DNA of 64,000 bases, from NCBI GenBank assembly GCA_005656395.1, contig SRSI01000013.1, positions 930,001 through 994,000 on the forward strand, given 5' to 3'. The stretch is from Strongyloides papillosus (Eukaryota; Nematoda; Chromadorea; Rhabditida; Strongyloididae). Positions 61,069 through 64,000 of this stretch are shown piece by piece (within the stretch, counting starts at the first letter, position 1; each line of letters starts with the position of its first letter). The translations under genes and the position numbers were made by a program. The notes below the pieces were generated by a model, which saw only the letters and a list, made by a program, of their open reading frames with translations, was not told the origin of the DNA and did no database searches.

Positions 61069-64000
61069 GTAATTAAAATAGTCTTAAAATGTAAATTACA
61101 ACCTAAGGATGAAGTCTTTTTAAAAACAAAATGAAATCATTGGTGATATATATGTGTGTGCATATTTATAAGTAGATTTGAATGTTTTAAACAAAATTTT
61201 TAAACGTGTGAAGAGAAGAAATTATAAGAGTTATGTTACATATTATCTAAAAGATTTTATAACTTCAAAGTGCACTTAAATAACAAATCACAAATCTAAT
61301 GTATAATGCTGTCATATCAATTTCGTATCTGTTGGTGGTCCAATATAACTAAAGAAATTAGTAAAAGATAGTTCAACTTATATATATACTACATATATAT
61401 ATTCTACACATATACTGGAGCGATAATTTGACCTTGAACATTGTGTTAAATTGTTAAGGAAATGGCACTGGTCACTATACTTTATTTATAGTAGGATCTT
61501 TTTTAAGCTATTTGTTTATTGATGCATCTTAGCTTACACCATTAAGATTTGTAGGACAGTAAAATAAACATGTAATATTTTAACTAAAAACCAATACTTA
61601 AATTTATATTTTTTATACTTATTTGAGAAAATGTAATTTAAATGTTCACTAAAAAAAGATTAATATAAATGTCTGAAATAAAAAATTCTTTATTTTTAAA
61701 AATATGTAAAGAAAGTAACACTTACAATAAAGCTTATAATTTTTTAAAGCAATAGTTTTGAGTATATTTTATTTGCAATGAAAATAAGCTAACAAAATTA
61801 CCACCAAATTTTCGCATTATTTTTATGGATCATTTAACATAATAGATATATTAAAAATATTTAAGTAAGATAAAGATATAAATTTAAATAAACATGAAAA
61901 AGAATGTGTTATAAATATTAAATAATAAAAATGTATAGTAATTTTAAGGTGTAAAGTTGAGAAAATTTTAAAAATTATTTAATAACAATAAGTAGATTAT
62001 AATATACATCTTTGATGTATACACACTTGCAAAAAAAGAAGTTTTTTAATATAAATATGTAGATGTATGAATACAAAGTTTAATGGAATAGAATAAAAAT
62101 AACACGATAGTGTTGGCATATAAAATTATATTGGTTAGACATTGAAAGCAATTTTAGTCAAAATTATACAAAACTTTTTTTATTAAGTTTCTTCTATGAA
62201 TAAGAATGAATGTTTTACTTTAGATAGTGTAAAAAAAGTAGAAAATTCATTTAATAAAAATGATAAAATTTAAAAATTTTACCACATATATTTCAGTTAA
62301 GCAAAATTTTCTAGATAATGTGAGTAGGAGTATTTTAATGAAAAAATTTTAAAGTGAAGAAGTAAGTTAATTTAAATTTTTTTCATCTCATAAAAATTAT
62401 TCCATTAATTCTTTGCCAAAAAATTCCTTAACTTCAATGACAGTAAAAAAATTATGAATAAAATTATTTTATGAAATCATTTTTAAGGAGTAATAATATA
62501 AAAATAATAGTAAATTATATAAATATTCATTTTTCATTATAATGTTAAAGAAAAATTTCATGAGAAAATTGAGAAAACGGAAATATTTAAAGTATTTTTT
62601 ATTTTAAACTTTTATCAAACAAGAAAAAACTTTGATTGACTAAACATTTATTTATTTAATATATGATATATCTGGTTTTTAATAAACATTGCTTGATAAA
62701 AAGTACATATACTAATATAATTTTACACTATTAACAATGGAATATTTTCCAATACGAGATATGCTTAAGTTATTTACCACAATTATTTTAATTATAGAAG
62801 ATAACTCTATTATCTTTCTTTTATAGGAAAATAATTAACAATAATAGTGAAAACGTTTTGTTTTTTAAGTTAGCATAGAGAAAGTTTAAATGAAATTGTT
62901 GGAAAATCTTTGTACTACATTTATATGAATCATAACTTTATCATCATATAACTAAATAAACATTTGAGATAATTATCAATGTAGAAAATTAGCTAATAAA
63001 ATATTTAGTCGACATCATTATTGCTATTTGAAAATAAAATTAAACATTATTTTTATTTCAATCTTTTTGATTTACTGGGTTATAATAGTAAAACCAATAT
63101 TTTGTTAATTGATATATTAATAGATTTAATAACAAAAATCATATGTTAGTAGAATTTTAAGTTTATCGTGAATATTTCATAAATTCCAGTAGTACTAATT
63201 TTTTTAATGCTCTATTAAAATTATTGGTTACCTTGCTTTATAATTACTTTTACAACTAAAGATGTTTCTTACAAACTTTTTGGGTCTATTGTAAAATTAC
63301 AAGGTTTAAGTATATATCATAGAAAATACTATGACTAATTCACTACTTTCTAAATATACACTCATTAAAAAATAATTAAAAAATATTATTATTTGTTTTT
63401 ATATTCTTGGGAAAAGTAAAGTACTTTGAGATATTATTTCGCAATGTCTATAAAATTGTACATATGTTTGTAATATATTAAAAAGATAAATAGTTTATTC
63501 TCTATTACTATAGAAATTTTTTTTGCATTATCTATATTTTAAAATAAAATGATCAATCGTTGATTTATCAAATTTAATAATGGTATTACTAATATGATAT
63601 ATTCTTAACAGTATAATGTTGTAATCTTTAATCATATTATTACAAAATATATATTGAGAGTGTGGTCAACATTTTTTCAATGCATTAAATAATTGTATGT
63701 TATCACTAATAAATCAAATATCTCAAACGTGTAAAGTTGTTTACTATTTGACAATATTCTAATGAATATACATAATATAATAGATAATTTAAAGGATACA
63801 TTAAATAAATTAAGTTTTATCCTACATTTTATGTTAAGTTCGATAATAAATTTCATTTTTAGAATTAAAAATATACAGTAAAAAATCTAAATATAGGAGA
63901 TAATATAGAATTAGTATTGTATGACAAATTCTAACTGTAAAGCTAGTTAATCTATACTAATAAAAACATTTATAATTTGGCTTTATTCATTTTAATTTTT

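Larger units (their letters stand above)
57266..64000. other. Gene-poor right flank, 6.7 kb
   Basis: Very AT-rich. ORFs at 58468-58671 and 59281-59508 (minus) look random. Only three items stand out: a 19-bp inverted repeat at 57854, a CRE-like palindrome at 60602 and a candidate first exon at 61018. The flank could be the 5' part of a gene that continues beyond the window. Confidence 0.45.

Noticed and set aside
1..64000. tRNA, rRNA, spliced-leader RNA, CRISPR arrays and transposons
   Set aside because: I looked for tRNA B-box-like GGTTCGA, the splice-leader sequence, spaced direct repeats and transposase-like ORFs, and found none that I can support by eye. Running tRNAscan, Infernal and RepeatMasker would settle this.

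Overview
The window is very AT-rich (roughly 80 % A+T by eye) and eukaryotic. Genes have GT..AG introns, many only about 40-70 nt long, and several starts sit a few bases behind a T-rich AG acceptor, as in trans-spliced nematode genes. The gene set (a Ror receptor like CAM-1, vha-8, a DAF-12/NHR-8-type receptor with ESCKA P-box, a BAIAP3-like Munc13 protein, a CA10/11-type protein) together with this base composition suggests a parasitic nematode of the Strongyloides group. This is inference; species cannot be read from the sequence.

Layout. 0.45-1.4 kb: an aquaporin-like channel with altered NPA motifs (+). 4.9-13.5 kb: a Ror/CAM-1 receptor in three exons with two 2.7-kb introns (+). 14.6-15.4 kb: V-ATPase subunit E (+), preceded by a short hairpin-rich, less AT-rich island. 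16.4-17.5 kb: a Ly6-like surface protein (+) and a PEBP-family protein (-), convergent. 19.7-20.3 kb: an unrecognised small secreted protein (+). 21.8-24.1 kb: two divergent paralogues of a Pro/Gly-rich secreted eight-cysteine family. 24.2-26.1 kb: the nuclear receptor (-). 27.2-28.4 kb: UCP4 mitochondrial carrier (+). 29.3-30.4 kb: adenosine kinase (+). 36.0-36.5 kb: a 130-residue orphan (+). 37.1-37.3 kb: a tiny secreted peptide (+). 37.7-49.3 kb: the BAIAP3/Munc13-4-like gene (-) with two candidate alternative first exons. 53.5-55.9 kb: a carbonic-anhydrase-related protein lacking two zinc ligands (+). 56.1-57.3 kb: sphingomyelin synthase (-). 57.3-64 kb is nearly gene-free, with one candidate first exon at 61.0 kb.

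These are independently regulated genes, not an operon. Loose themes are secretion and neuronal signalling (Ror, BAIAP3-like, CA10/11-like), secreted or cuticle-like products, and membrane transport. I see no transposon, CRISPR array, tRNA or rRNA. The most noteworthy items are the Ror receptor whose DFG aspartate is alanine, the paired eight-cysteine genes with conserved intron position and matching TATA boxes, the aquaporin with both NPA boxes altered, the alternative first exons of the BAIAP3-like gene, and the hairpin-rich island before vha-8.
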